The translations under genes and the position numbers were made by a program. This document shows, piece by piece, positions 1-9,483 of a stretch of DNA of 64,000 bases (position 1 is the first letter of the stretch; every line of letters starts with the position of its first letter). The stretch lies in NCBI GenBank assembly GCA_028583605.1, contig CM053332.1:18145555-18209554 (forward strand), written 5' to 3'. The notes beneath the pieces are model-generated. The model made no database searches and had not been told where the DNA came from. It saw nothing but the letters and a program-made list of their open reading frames with translations. This DNA is from Dastarcus helophoroides. Lineage: Eukaryota; Arthropoda; Insecta; Coleoptera; Bothrideridae.

Positions 1-81
1 TCTTTTGAAAATTTAAACTATCCAAAATTTCGACTTATTTGGAAAATTTTGACATTTGATAATATTGCTTTACTTCAATAT

Positions 82-280
82 TGTAACAAAATGTAGTTAT
101 AAATACGCGGTCGCCTCTCTCTCTTGGTCAGTTAATTAGCCAGTTAGTCGGATAGTCAGATAGCTTGATAGCCTGCTATGGTAGTTAAGTAAATCATAAT
201 TGTAGTGTTCCGAAATCAGTTTGGAAATAAAATGTTACAATTCACGAAGTTTTTAATTTTCGAATCGATAACGCGCAACA
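82..280 (+). repeat. Solo LTR (TGTAAC...GCAACA)
   Basis: A 199-bp block begins TGTAAC and ends GCAACA. It is flanked on both sides by ATAT (78-81 and 281-284), a perfect 4-bp target duplication. A TATA-like box (TATAAATA) lies near 98-105. These are the marks of a solo LTR left by LTR-LTR recombination, probably of Ty3/gypsy type given the 4-bp duplication. No internal region adjoins it. The terminal style resembles the solo LTRs at 48.0 and 49.7 kb, but the interiors are not clearly the same family. Confidence 0.7.
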
Positions 281-288
281 ATATTTAC

Positions 289-434
289 ACCTAAAAAAAA
301 TTGAAATACAAATTTTGTCTCCTGAAACCAAGAAAGATTAAACAAATTAAGAAACACAACGTGGCTATAACACGTTTCGACAGCCAAGCTATCATCTTCA
401 GAGAGATACTGATCCCTCTGATCTCTCAGATTTA
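289..434 (-). repeat. Family A foldback repeat, left arm, with hammerhead-like motif
   Basis: This is one arm of a foldback repeat seen about 16 times in the window. It holds the conserved stretch reading CCTGAAACCAAGAAAGATT and then, on the minus strand, CUGAAGA, a stem-loop and CGAAACG. The mariner at 437-1722 is inserted next to it. The outer end of the repeat reappears at about 1725-1771 (AACCAAGAACCAG, GTTCCACCA). Confidence 0.75.
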
Positions 435-436
435 TA

Positions 437-1722
437 CGTTGACAACTAAGTAATTGCGGTTTTTTTTTTTAGAAAATCAAAGACAATTTTTTCATGGAAC
501 TAAATAACTTTATTCTATAATGTATTGCCCATTTTGATCAATGACCATTTGCCATCTTTCAGGCAGCATCATAATCCCACGTTCATAAAACTTCTGGTTT
601 TTATCAGCAAAAAACTGAATCAGGTACGATTTGACATCATCATTATTATTGAAATTTTTACCATTCAACAAGTTTTGTAAAGATCGAAACAAAAGTAATC
701 AGATGGTGCAAGGTCAGGACTATATGGTAGATGTGGCAAAACATCCCAACCAAGCTCCAATAATTTTTGCCGAGTGACCAAAGATGTGTGTGGCCTTGCA
801 TTGTCATGATGGAATACAACACTTTTTTCGATTTGTCAATTCAGGCCGCTTTTCTTTAAGTGCATTGTTTAATTTCGTTAGTTGTTTAATGTAGACATCA
901 GAATTGATTGTTCGGTTGGGTGGTAAGAGTTCAAAGTACACAATTCATTTGCAATCCCACCAAACTGATAACAAAACCTTCTTTTGATGAATATCAACTT
1001 TTGATGTTGTTTGAGTTGGTTCACCTGGCCTGCTCCACGATCTTTTTTTGCTTGATATTGTTGGTAAAACACCCATTTTTTATCTACAGTTATCAGTCGT
1101 TTTAAAAATGGATCATTTCCGTTACGTTTCTTTAGCAAATCGCAGCTGTTAATGCGTTGCGTTAAATGCGTTTGTTTCAGTTCGTGAGGAACCCATGAAT
1201 CGAGTTTTTGAACATAGTCAAGTTGTTTTAGGTGATTTTCAATGCATGTATGTGATACATGAAGCTTCTCTGCAATCTCACGTGTTGTACTGTGACGATC
1301 CGAATCGATTATTGCTTTGATTAGGGCGTTATCAACTTCAACTGGACGACCAGAGTGTTTTTCATCTTTGAGTGAAAAATCACCAGGACGAAATTTGGCA
1401 AACCAATTTTGACACTGCCGTTCTTTTAAGGCTTCGTCACCATAAACAGCACATAACTTTTTATGAGCTTGCGATGCGTTTTTCCCTTTGCGGAAATAAA
1501 AAAGCAAAATATGACGAAAATGTTCCTTTTGATTTTCCATTTTTCAACGAAGGCCAAGCGAAAAACTACACAACCGATCAAAAAACTTTTTTTACTGATT
1601 GACAGCTGAATTGCCAACTATCAAATAACAAAATGTGTTTTACATTTGTACTACGTCTGCAAACCTAAAAATTCAACTGAAGCCATCTATGAGTGAAATC
1701 CGCAATTACTTAGTTGCCAACC
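437..1722 (-). mobile_element. mariner element (Tc1/mariner superfamily), decayed
   Basis: The left end (GTTGACAACTAAGTAATTGC) and the right end, read on the other strand (GTTGGCAACTAAGTAATTGC), form near-identical terminal inverted repeats about 1.29 kb apart, the usual mariner size. TA precedes the left end; the right-hand copy appears mutated to CA. The TIR core with GTAATTGCGG resembles that of cecropia/Hsmar1-type mariners. The element carries a broken transposase and is inserted in a family A repeat. Confidence 0.9.
510..1540 (-). pseudogene. mariner transposase, frameshifted
   Basis: Reading starts at 1540 (MENQKEHFRH). An N-terminal helix-turn-helix region includes GDFSLKDEKHSGRP, and a second HTH region includes TTREIAEKLHVSHTCIENHL. 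The first catalytic Asp lies in ITVDKKWVFY, where families usually have GDEKW. Near 880-960 the frame is lost and the usual WWDxKG motif is altered. In other frames the second catalytic block (HDNARPHTS, about 780-800) and the third (SPDLAPSD) can be read, and the C terminus continues at 692-510 (MFRSLQNLLN to GQYIIE). This fits a DD34D transposase with at least one frameshift. It should be unable to make full-length protein. Confidence 0.88.
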
Positions 1723-1771
1723 CAGATAACCAGAGAAGATAACCAAGAACCAGTTCGTTCCACCAAATTAA

Positions 1772-2259
1772 ATATTTAAATCTTTTGAAAATTTAACTGA
1801 TTATTACTCAATTTATTTTAATCTTGACATGTTTTGAAAATTTTGACTATTTTTTAACTTTTATAATATTTTCCAAAGTTTCGCCTTTTTAAAAAAATTC
1901 GATTGGTTTTTCGGCATTTTTTAAAATTCTCGAATTTGTTGAAAATTTCTACTTTTTTAAAATGTTTACAATTGTTTCAAAATGTTGACTTCTTTTTGAA
2001 CATTTTACAGCAATTTTAACGCTTTTTAACATTTTCAAAATATTTCGAAAATGTAGTCAATTCTTTAAAATTTTGTCCCCCTTTAAATATTTGGAATTTT
2101 TTAAAACGTTTGATTTAAAATGTTTTGAAAATTAGTTTTTTTTCAAACTGTCAACATTTTCCAAAGATTAACTATTGAAAAGAATTAGGACTATATGAAA
2201 TGTCGACATTTAACCAAATTTCAATTTTTGACCTCTTTTTAAAACTTAACTCTGTTTGA
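1772..2259. other. AT-rich low-complexity spacer
   Basis: Degenerate runs of short AAAATTTT / TTTTGACT-like words on both strands. No coding potential or element boundary is visible. Similar text fills much of the window and may be eroded satellite. Confidence 0.5.
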
Positions 2260-2562
2260 TGGAACGGACTGGTCTTTGGTTATCCTCAGAAATTAAAATA
2301 CAAATCTTGTCCCCTGAAACCAAGAAAGATCAATATCTCTCTGAAGATGATAGCTTGGCTATCGAAACGCTTTAGAGCAACCTTTGTTGTCTTTTTAATT
2401 TGTCTGGTATCAGGTGACAAGATTTGTATTTCAATCCATACAGAAAATATTTATCTAAATTATAGCAATAATAAGATTTTATAGTAGTTATTATTATTTA
2501 TTATTATTATTAGAGTGTTTTTAATCTTTCTTGGTTTCAGGGGACAAGTTCTGTATTTCAAC
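2260..2562 (+). repeat. Family A foldback copy plus half-copy
   Basis: It opens with GGAACGGACTGGTC and TCCCCTGAAACCAAGAAAG, followed by a + strand hammerhead-like motif at about 2337-2377 (CTCT, CTGAAGA, GATAGC-TTG-GCTATC, GAAA). The reverse arm ends near 2441. A second half-arm (TTTCTTGGTTTCAGGGGAC) lies at about 2518-2560 beyond a short TTATTA-rich stretch. Confidence 0.75.
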
Positions 2563-2984
2563 TTAACTCTGTTTAATTTTTTTCTAATTTTCGTCTTTTT
2601 TTTAAATCTCCGACTCTAAAAATCGGACTTTTGAAAATTAGAAATTTTGCAATTTATGCAAATTCAGATTTTCTTTTTAAAATTATGTATTTATAGTTTT
2701 GAACGAATTCGTTGTATTACTTTTAAATAGATTTTACTCTCCAAGGGGATAAATTGCCAACTGATGCGATGATTCTTATTTACAAATTGAAACCTAAACA
2801 CCAACCTCAAAAGTGACAAAATTTGAGTAATGAGTAATTGGTGTCATTTAAATTATTTTACTTTGATTTGTTTTTTTTACTGAATACATATATGGCAAAA
2901 AATGGTAGTTTCACCAAAAATAGCAATATAAACTGAAAATGGTTAAAAATGGCAAATATGGCAGCAAATACCATAACTTCCAGG

Positions 2985-3127
2985 CTCTAGTCATAACTAG
3001 TAAGGTAAAAAGGTGAGCAAACTGTTAAATTAGGCAAAAGCGAACAGTTAAAAATGGCACCAAAAAGGTAAAGACCCTTAAAACAGGCATTAACAGGCCA
3101 AAACTTTCAATTAACAAGTAAAACCTT
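2985..3127 (+). repeat. Family D terminus (degenerate)
   Basis: It contains AAGGTAAAAAGGTGAGCAAA, GTTAAATTAGGCAAAAGCGA and AACAGGCCAAAACTTTCAA. The same string of words occurs near 36.0 kb and, reverse complemented, near 17.1 and 57.4 kb. There it ends in a conserved ACCGGATTTTAGGCACAATC terminus, which is eroded here. Confidence 0.6.
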
Positions 3128-3660
3128 TTGCAAGAAGAATGCAACCTAGACTACAAATTCATGCAGCCCTCGAGGCGTGTATAGTGGAATCATAGGTATA
3201 AGCTGAACTACCAACATTTGAAACACTACCACCTAGTGAAGCGGTTGCTCTCTAGGAGAGTTCCCAGAAGAAAATGATTCTATAAATGAAATGATTCTAT
3301 AATGCACAGACCAATAAGGTTTGAACATTTATTAGATTCGAAGTTTGGAAACCAAATACCGGTTTCGATCTTGTTAGATCTCGTGAGTTTGGTATATCCA
3401 ACTCGAATGCTAATAAATGTTCCGACAAGTAAGTACTAAAACATTCACAGGCGTCAAACGAGTGACTCTTTAGTGCTACCATCTATTGGTCCATAGAGAA
3501 ACTATGGCCATCGCCAACAATGTCGTATGCAAGAAGAATGCAACCTAGACTACAAATTCATGCAGCCCTCCAGGCGTGTATAGTGAATCATAGGTAGCTG
3601 AACTACCAACGAATCTAATAAATGTTCAAACCTATTGGTCTGTGCATTATAGAAGTAAAA
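3128..3660 (-). repeat. Family C repeat, about 1.3 tandem units, ribozyme-bearing
   Basis: A unit starting GCAAGAAGAATGCAACC at 3130 restarts at 3529, a period of 399 bp, so the locus is a partial tandem dimer. The tail after 3600 is an inverted copy of the 3299-3340 segment. The same unit occurs at 42.03 kb (period 380) and, decayed, at 58.0 kb. The middle of the unit carries a hammerhead-like motif on the minus strand. Confidence 0.75.
3351..3393 (-). ncRNA. Hammerhead ribozyme motif, family C, core-mutated
   Basis: On the minus strand: ACCAAA, then CUCACGA where the core should be CUGACGA, then GAUCU-AACA-AGAUC, GAAA, ACC/GGU, A, UUUGGU. All helices are intact, but the invariant G5 is replaced by C, which should abolish cleavage. 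The copy at 42233-42275 has the intact core. Confidence 0.65.
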
Positions 3661-3699
3661 CCTTGAAAAATTAAAAAATAAATAAATTTAGGTTATACT

Positions 3700-5052
3700 C
3701 AGGATATTCAGAAGAAGTATATTTTCAAATGAAGAAAAACTTAAGATTTTGAGTTCATCCTCAAATTTTCACTACAAATCTTAAAATTTTTACTTTAAGT
3801 TCATTCGAAATTTGTCCGAAATTTTGACTTTTAAATCTGGTATGTCGTTTCTAGAAAAAATTAAAATTTTGAGCTTGAAAGTCGAAAATTCGAGAAAAAA
3901 TTCATAATTTGAAGGTTAAGCTTTATTTGTTAAACTTTTTTTTAAATAATTAAAACCTTTCTTAAAATATCTATTTTTTATTCAAAATCTCGATTTTTAT
4001 AAAAAATATCGAATTTTGCAGGTTAATAATTTCAAGGTTAACTCCGCATTTTAAGAAAAAATTCAAATTTTGAGAAAACATGGAAATTTATACAAACGAC
4101 CTTTCGAGATTTAACACGAACTTGTAAGAAGAAGTTGGATTTTGTCATAATATTTTTACAATATCTGAATTTAAAAATTTATAGTTCAAATTCGGTGTAG
4201 GAATAGAATTTAGAATATTTGACTCTACAACAAAATCATTGTAAGCCACAATTTTGAGAAGACACTTTTTTAATATCTTTTTTTTCAGATATTTGTTCTA
4301 TAATTTTTCTAAAAATGTCGATTGAGGTTTAAAAAATATCTAAAATGTTATTTTTAGAGTTTTACACAAAATCTAAACATTTTTAAACTGGAAAATTCAG
4401 GATATTTTTTATAACTTTAACCAATCAATTAATAATTTAATTATTTATTTTAAAATTTTTAATTTTGTGGACTTTGTCCACTCAAAATGTAGATGTTTTT
4501 GTACATTTCGAATTAAAATTCCAAGTTCAAAAAATTCAAGATTAAGTTTTGAATTTCGATATATGATATTCTTCACAAAAATTTTCGCTAAATTTTTAGA
4601 TTTCTAGAAAGAGTGGAAGTCTTTTGTAGGTTTAAACTAAAAACTAAAATATGAAACTAAATTTTGAGAATAAAAAAGTAAAAATATTGACACAGTCCGC
4701 ATTTAAAAGGAAATCTAATTCAAATTTTAAATTTCCAAAAAAAGTCGAATTTTTGAGACTAACGGTAAAAAAACGATAAATAACTTCATAGAAATTTTTT
4801 TTTCGAAATTCTTAAAAATCAAATGCATTTTTACATTAAAAAATCAGACACAACATTAACTCTAGAAAACATTGAAATTTTAAGATTTCCCACTATAAAA
4901 AACGTAGGAATTAAAGTTGTAGCTAGTTAGAAAAAGAGTTGGACGCTAAGAGGAAACTTGAACTTAAAAGAAACCTCTAATTTTCCAGAATTTAGAAAGA
5001 ATATCCAAATTTCCAAGTGTTTGTGTGCAAACTTTAAATTTGGGATAAAAGT
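3700..5052. other. AT-rich degenerate sequence without recognisable gene
   Basis: Long runs of TTTTGAAAA / AAAATTTC-type words. Parts (for example 4080-4150 and 4740-4910) recur in reverse orientation around 14.3-14.9 kb and 16.3-16.8 kb, so this is the interior of a dispersed element rather than unique sequence. No protein is supported. Confidence 0.5.
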
Positions 5053-5272
5053 TAAAAATTGAAATACAGAACTTGTCCCCTGAAACCAAAAAAGACTAAA
5101 AAACACAACAAACGTTGCTTTAACGCGTTTCGATAGCCAAGTTGTCAAGCGCTGAGATGTCGAAACGCGTTAGAGCGAGGTTTGTTGTGTTTTTTAATCT
5201 TCCTTGATTTCAGGGGACAAGTTCTGTGTTTCAATTTTTGAAGATAACCAAGGACCAGTCCGTTCCACCATA
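5053..5272. repeat. Family A foldback repeat, near-complete palindrome
   Basis: About 220 bp with two arms in inverted orientation. The left arm runs from ATTGAAATACAGAACTTGTC; the right arm ends TCTTCCTTGATTTCAGGGG, then AACCAAGGACCAGTCCG and TTCCACCA. The centre is shortened (AAGCGCTGAGATG), so the hammerhead-like motif on the + arm is truncated. Confidence 0.8.
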
Positions 5273-5319
5273 AAAGTTAAAATTATGAATTTAAATCAAA
5301 ATTTGAATTTTTTTTTAAG

Positions 5320-5859
5320 AAAGGCGCTTTTTCTCCAGCTGACTGCAAACTATATCTTTAAATAGGGCACATTTTAGCGGCCTTTTTCGCACACAAGTGC
5401 AGGTTACAGAAGACAGTTCAAAGATAAATGTTAGAAAAAGAATATCTTCTTAGTAACTTTACCAACTTATCCATAAATTTGTTTTCATTTTAAAATTAAA
5501 TTAGGATAAATGGGCAGCTTAATTTAATTGTCCTGTGTCACAATAGCAGGCAAAATTTAAAGGAGACTGGATGAGTTATAAGAGTCATTGTTATTAAATT
5601 ACTTTTCTTGGAAATGAATGCCAGATGCTTTTTATTGTTATTATGATGAATTCAATTTTTATTTTATTGGGTATAGATATTTCTCCTCGAATTTTTTCAG
5701 AAGTGTATTGGGAAAAACCCATAGAAAAGGATAAATAACCACGTAATTGTCTGAAAATAGGTCCAAATCAAGCATAAAAGACAAATAACAAGCAAAATTG
5801 AATTTTAGGCAATATCCACACGAAAAAGGCCGAAAAAGTAGGATCACAGGATTTTACAT
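5320..5859 (+). repeat. Family D, other terminus (interrupted by the LTR element)
   Basis: It contains TTCTCCAGCTGACTGCAAAC, CCTGTGTCACAATAGCAGGC and GGCAATATCCACACGAAAAA, and ends GGATCACAGGATTTTACAT. The missing last bases (AAAATCCGGTCTTTAGAC) reappear at 10407 immediately beyond the LTR retroelement and its target duplication, so the LTR element inserted into the family D terminus. Related copies: 37.14-37.86 kb, 61.3-62.0 kb and inverted 51.43-51.60 kb. Confidence 0.75.
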
Positions 5860-6777
5860 TGATACCGGAGCGAAATAAATATATTTTCAATTTTCCCGCT
5901 TTTGACGACACTCGCTGCATCAAAGCGCTAGGCACCCCTAATGAGTGAATTGTGATTCACTCACTTCCCTCGGGAGTAAGTTAGTTCCCTTACTGCTGTC
6001 GTCGACGCCAGTACTCCACCAGCGCAAGATTTCTCCAACCGTCGAGAATCTTCAGCCGCCCAGTTCCCATTGCGACCTTTGCTCATTTGCCTAGCGCTTT
6101 GACCGCAAATTTTCCACCGACGCCGACGTACGACATTGATAGTGCATCGTTGCGACCCCAGCTTAAAAACCGTAAGTATTTTATTTTATTTTTTTGCATT
6201 TTTTTTTGTGTTTATTAGTGTTATTTTTTTTTTTGTTTGTTTGTTTAATACTGCTTGCATCATTCACCTTGCCCCCTTTCAGCCTGACAAAATTTCCGTT
6301 CGTGAATTTCAAGCCACGTGCTCGCAGAGTGTGCTTTTTCCGTTAATATTTGATTTTTTTTTTGCGGTACGTATTCTTAATTTCGTGGCAGTTGTTTCTA
6401 ATCAACATTCGCAGTGCTTCACTGCCAAATTGCCTGGATTTACGGTTAAAGCCTTCTATTTTCTCATTTTTCAAGCCTTGTGACCGTTATCCGCCATTTT
6501 CCTTGTTTGATTTTCAAACGACACAACTCCTTTAGTGCTGCCATCTATGAACGTCAACCGCCATCTTTTCTAGTTTTCTAACGATACGTATCGTAACTGC
6601 TGTCATCTGTGAGCGATGGTTGTCGTCTTCCATGTTTATATTGGACACCGTCTTTTTCTGTTTGAAAACACTTGGCGATGGCGTTCTTAATCCGAACATT
6701 ATTTATTTTCGCCCAAATTGGCCGTTCCTCCCGGTCAATTATTCTGAAAATATGTTATCACGACTAACGCGGTATCA
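5860..6777 (+). repeat. 5' LTR
   Basis: 918 bp, TGATACC...GGTATCA. Near the start is an AATAAATATATTTTC stretch that could hold a TATA-like signal. A duplicate with a few substitutions and small indels lies at 9484-10402. A consensus splice donor and acceptor pair lies inside. Confidence 0.93.
6172..6282 (+). other. Candidate intron inside the 5' LTR
   Basis: A strong 5' splice site (CC|GTAAGTATTT) at 6172 is followed 111 bp later by a strong pyrimidine-rich 3' site (CCTTGCCCCCTTTCAG) ending at 6282. The interior is T-rich. The same pair is kept in the 3' LTR at 9797-9910, where the interior has small indels, so the signals are preserved while the length changes. Confidence 0.5.
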
Positions 6778-6782
6778 TTTAA

Positions 6783-6802
6783 TGGCGTGCCCAACGTGTG
6801 GC
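6783..6802 (+). promoter_or_regulatory. Candidate primer binding site
   Basis: TGGCGTGCCCAACGTGTGGC starts 5 nt after the 5' LTR. The opening TGG would pair with a tRNA 3'-CCA end. The tRNA is not identified. Confidence 0.5.
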
Positions 6803-6811
6803 TAATATCCT

Positions 6812-8722
6812 TTGATAAGGATATCGTTCTCCGTCCCTGAGATGTCGTCTATGCGGAGGAGTAGACAATTTTGTTCGCAGCAACAATATGGCGCCCAACA
6901 ATCCCGAAACAGATACCAGCCTACGCTCGAAGATCGTGGTTCAAGGACTTCGTCTGCTTCTGTTACTAAGACGTTGCAATCTGGCGAAGATGATTTTCGC
7001 TATGAGCCATCTAGTGAAGCTTTGGCGGCATTCGATTTTATTCATGAGACCGTCTACCAGATTAAGAACGAAGGAATCCTGTCCGCAGCATCCCGAAGGC
7101 ATTTACGAATCTTCGAGAACACCATAAGCACATTCCCTTACACCTACGCTGGATGGAACCAAAGATCACTGGCGCTCCAGGAATTGGTGAACCAAATAAC
7201 TTCTGAAAGTTCCAGGCATCTAAGTTCAGCGGTTCTGACTTCCGCGGTCGAGTCATTCGCGGCTGCTATTCTCGCGGATCGCCCCAATTTCGTGACAGAA
7301 GTCGCAACAGATTTTCGTCCCGCGAAAACTCTCAATCCCAAGACTAAGCTAACCAGATCTCCAACCTCTAAGGCCGAGTTCGAGAATTATTCCAGATTAA
7401 CGACTGAGGTCGCAAATTGTTCCAATTCCCCGGCCAAGGTCGCGAAATCCACCAATTCCGCGCCAGATCTCGCAAATATTATCGAGACCGTAAATGCAAC
7501 TTTCAACCAATTTCTTATGTCCTTAGCCGAGATCACGGATGCACAGTTGACCCCTATTAATAACCCTTTCACTGCTACTGCTCCCATTTCGGCGACTGAA
7601 GCTGCGAGATGCGCGGAGTCCGAGACTGAGTTCGCAACATTCTGCAGATCCGTGGCAGAGGTCGCGAGATGTCCTAGTCTCGCGAATTCAGTGAAAGACG
7701 ACGCAATTTTAGCTGCCAAAGTCGCCACCAGCACGACGCCCACCAATTCCGCGGGTACAGTCCCGAATCGCTCCGATTCCGCGACAGAACTCGTGGATTG
7801 CCCCAATTTCGCGACAAAGCTCGCAAATTGCCCCGATTCTGCGACAGACCTCGCGAATTCCTCAAATTCCGCGACAGAGCTCGCAGATTGCCCCAATTTC
7901 GCGACAGAGGTCGCAAATTGCCCTGATTCCGCGACAAAGATCGCCAATTTCTCCAATACCGCGACAGAGCTCGCGAATTGCTCTAATTTCGCGACAGAGT
8001 TTGCGAATTGCCCTGGTTCCGCGACAGAGCTCGCCAATTCCTCCAATTTCGCGACGGAGCTCGCGAATTGTCCAGATTCCGCGACAAACCTCGCCAATTG
8101 CCCTCAGTCTGCGACAAAAATCGCAGATTATTCTAATTCCGTGACTAAGGTCGCGGAATCCTCCATTTTCGCGGTAGAGGCCGCGAGATCCCCAGCAGTT
8201 GCGAATGCTCCCCTTTCCGCAGTCACGAACTCCACCATTGCCAGTTCCACGACTGCCAGTTTCACACCAGCGACCGCCGCAACCACGAAATCGACTTGCA
8301 CGACTGCGAAACCGACTTGCGCGACTGCGAAACTCCCTTGCGCTACCGCGAAATTTTCTTTCGCGAGTCCCGCGAAATACTTTTGTTCCAGAGACATAAA
8401 CCCACGACAGCGTCTAGCTCGAGTCCCCTTAGCCCCACAGTTTCAGCGAAAATTCGGAATTTCGACTTCCGAAGAGGCTGAGCAATCCGCGACTGACTTT
8501 GCCAAGAAAGCTCGCCCCAGTTTCGCGCTTCCAGCTGAACCGCCTCCCCCGGAGCCGCCGCCAGCGGATCCGCCTCCAGTTGTCGAACATTATTTTTGTC
8601 GTTACAATGCCGACCCTAGCAGACGTTTCCGGACACCCGACCGACTCGAGCTACCAGATGTTCCCCTACACCTTTTTTTTTTTTTTTTTTTTTTAATGAG
8701 CCAACCTTCCACGCCTCATTAG
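6812..8722 (+). CDS. Gag-position protein with 10-residue tandem repeats
   Basis: A 636-residue ORF in the position of gag. Met at residue 11 is an alternative start. Residues about 65-130 look like a folded, mixed alpha segment (ALAAFDFIHETVYQIKNEG to WNQRSLALQELVNQI). Residues about 320-460 are fourteen exact-length 10-residue repeats of the type xxSATELANC, encoded by 30-bp units at 7771-8190; looser versions start near 7380. A low-complexity T/A/C/K segment, a proline-rich stretch (PPPPEPPPADPPP) and a 22-T tract encoding a Phe run follow before the stop. I see no CCHC zinc knuckle, protease or polymerase motif. It may be a divergent Gag. No family assigned. Confidence 0.6.
   Translation: MIRISFSVPEMSSMRRSRQFCSQQQYGAQQSRNRYQPTLEDRGSRTSSASVTKTLQSGEDDFRYEPSSEALAAFDFIHETVYQIKNEGILSAASRRHLRIFENTISTFPYTYAGWNQRSLALQELVNQITSESSRHLSSAVLTSAVESFAAAILADRPNFVTEVATDFRPAKTLNPKTKLTRSPTSKAEFENYSRLTTEVANCSNSPAKVAKSTNSAPDLANIIETVNATFNQFLMSLAEITDAQLTPINNPFTATAPISATEAARCAESETEFATFCRSVAEVARCPSLANSVKDDAILAAKVATSTTPTNSAGTVPNRSDSATELVDCPNFATKLANCPDSATDLANSSNSATELADCPNFATEVANCPDSATKIANFSNTATELANCSNFATEFANCPGSATELANSSNFATELANCPDSATNLANCPQSATKIADYSNSVTKVAESSIFAVEAARSPAVANAPLSAVTNSTIASSTTASFTPATAATTKSTCTTAKPTCATAKLPCATAKFSFASPAKYFCSRDINPRQRLARVPLAPQFQRKFGISTSEEAEQSATDFAKKARPSFALPAEPPPPEPPPADPPPVVEHYFCRYNADPSRRFRTPDRLELPDVPLHLFFFFFFLMSQPSTPH
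7771..8190 (+). repeat. Fourteen in-frame 30-bp tandem repeats
   Basis: Units start every 30 bp exactly (7771, 7801, 7831 and so on), with the pattern CCNNATTYCGCGACAGAGCT followed by CGCRAATTG. No unit gains or loses a base, so the reading frame is kept throughout. Differences between units fall on a few codons (Asp/Asn/Gly, Leu/Val/Ile). Confidence 0.92.
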
Positions 8723-9469
8723 GACGTTCGAAGCCATAGTGCAGTGAAGTGCAGTGAGGTGAAAAGACAAAGTGGAAAAACTCTCCTAGGTTAAGGTAGA
8801 ATTAGGGAAACATTGTTAATAGGATTAGGCAAACATTGTTCGTAGATTTAAGTTAGATTAAGAAGTGCAGTGCGCGAGTGTAGTGTAGTGCAGTGCTAGT
8901 GACCGCGCATCATCAGCGACCAACTCGACACCAGGACCAACTCGACGCCAGGACCCGAACTACGACCGCTTCGTGATCGAGAGGAACCATTTTCTCTTCA
9001 CCTTCCTCTGGCGAGGACCAACTTTCGTTTCCTTCTAGCAATTTTCAGAGGACTCACTTCCTCTCGGGCAGAGTCCCCATTGACTCTCGCCAACCTTTCG
9101 AGGACACTTTCCTCGCCACAATTTCTTCTTTTTTTGTCAAAAGGACCCATTCCTCTTCGGCAGAGGCCCCATTGCCTCTCGCCGTCTTTTCCAAGGACCC
9201 ATTTCCAAGCAAAAGACACCAGCAAAGAAGAAGTAGCAGCCAGGTCACGAAGCTGTCACTACACCACATCTTTGAAGAAGATGTCCGCGAGGAAGACTGT
9301 GGTCACGTCCTTACCCGAGGCGTGACAGCTATCTTCGATAAGATAGCCATTTTTATGTTAGGTTAAGTAGATTTAAGACTTTTGTATTTTGTTGTTCGAA
9401 AATAAATGCTAGGGGAAGCAGCGTCGCACTATCACCGCGAAAATTCACTTTCACCAGAGTGTCGTCACC
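8723..9469 (+). other. 3' untranslated interior of the LTR element
   Basis: G/C-richer than the surrounding genome, with repeated AGTGCAGTG-type words at 8740-8900 and repeated GAGGACYCAYTTCCTCT-type words at about 9000-9200. No credible ORF. A hairpin-like stretch around 9325-9350 (AGCTATCTTCGATAAGATAG) is visible. It may hold packaging or export signals, but nothing identifies one. Confidence 0.5.
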
Positions 9470-9483
9470 GGAGGGAGGGAGAA
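9470..9483 (+). promoter_or_regulatory. Polypurine tract
   Basis: GGAGGGAGGGAGAA is all purine and directly abuts the 3' LTR, the expected site for plus-strand priming. Confidence 0.85.

Noticed and set aside
6136..6483. ORF within the LTR (115 residues)
   Set aside because: It crosses the candidate intron and is mostly homopolymer-encoded Phe/Val. The 3' LTR copy is frameshifted.
7387..8097. Long antisense ORF (236 residues) opposite the LTR-element ORF
   Set aside because: It spans the 30-bp repeats; a repeat whose period is a multiple of three keeps all frames open together. It is a shadow of the sense frame.
9054..9366. Small ORFs in the 3' part of the LTR interior
   Set aside because: They overlap on opposite strands and follow local repeats. 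No env or pol motif.
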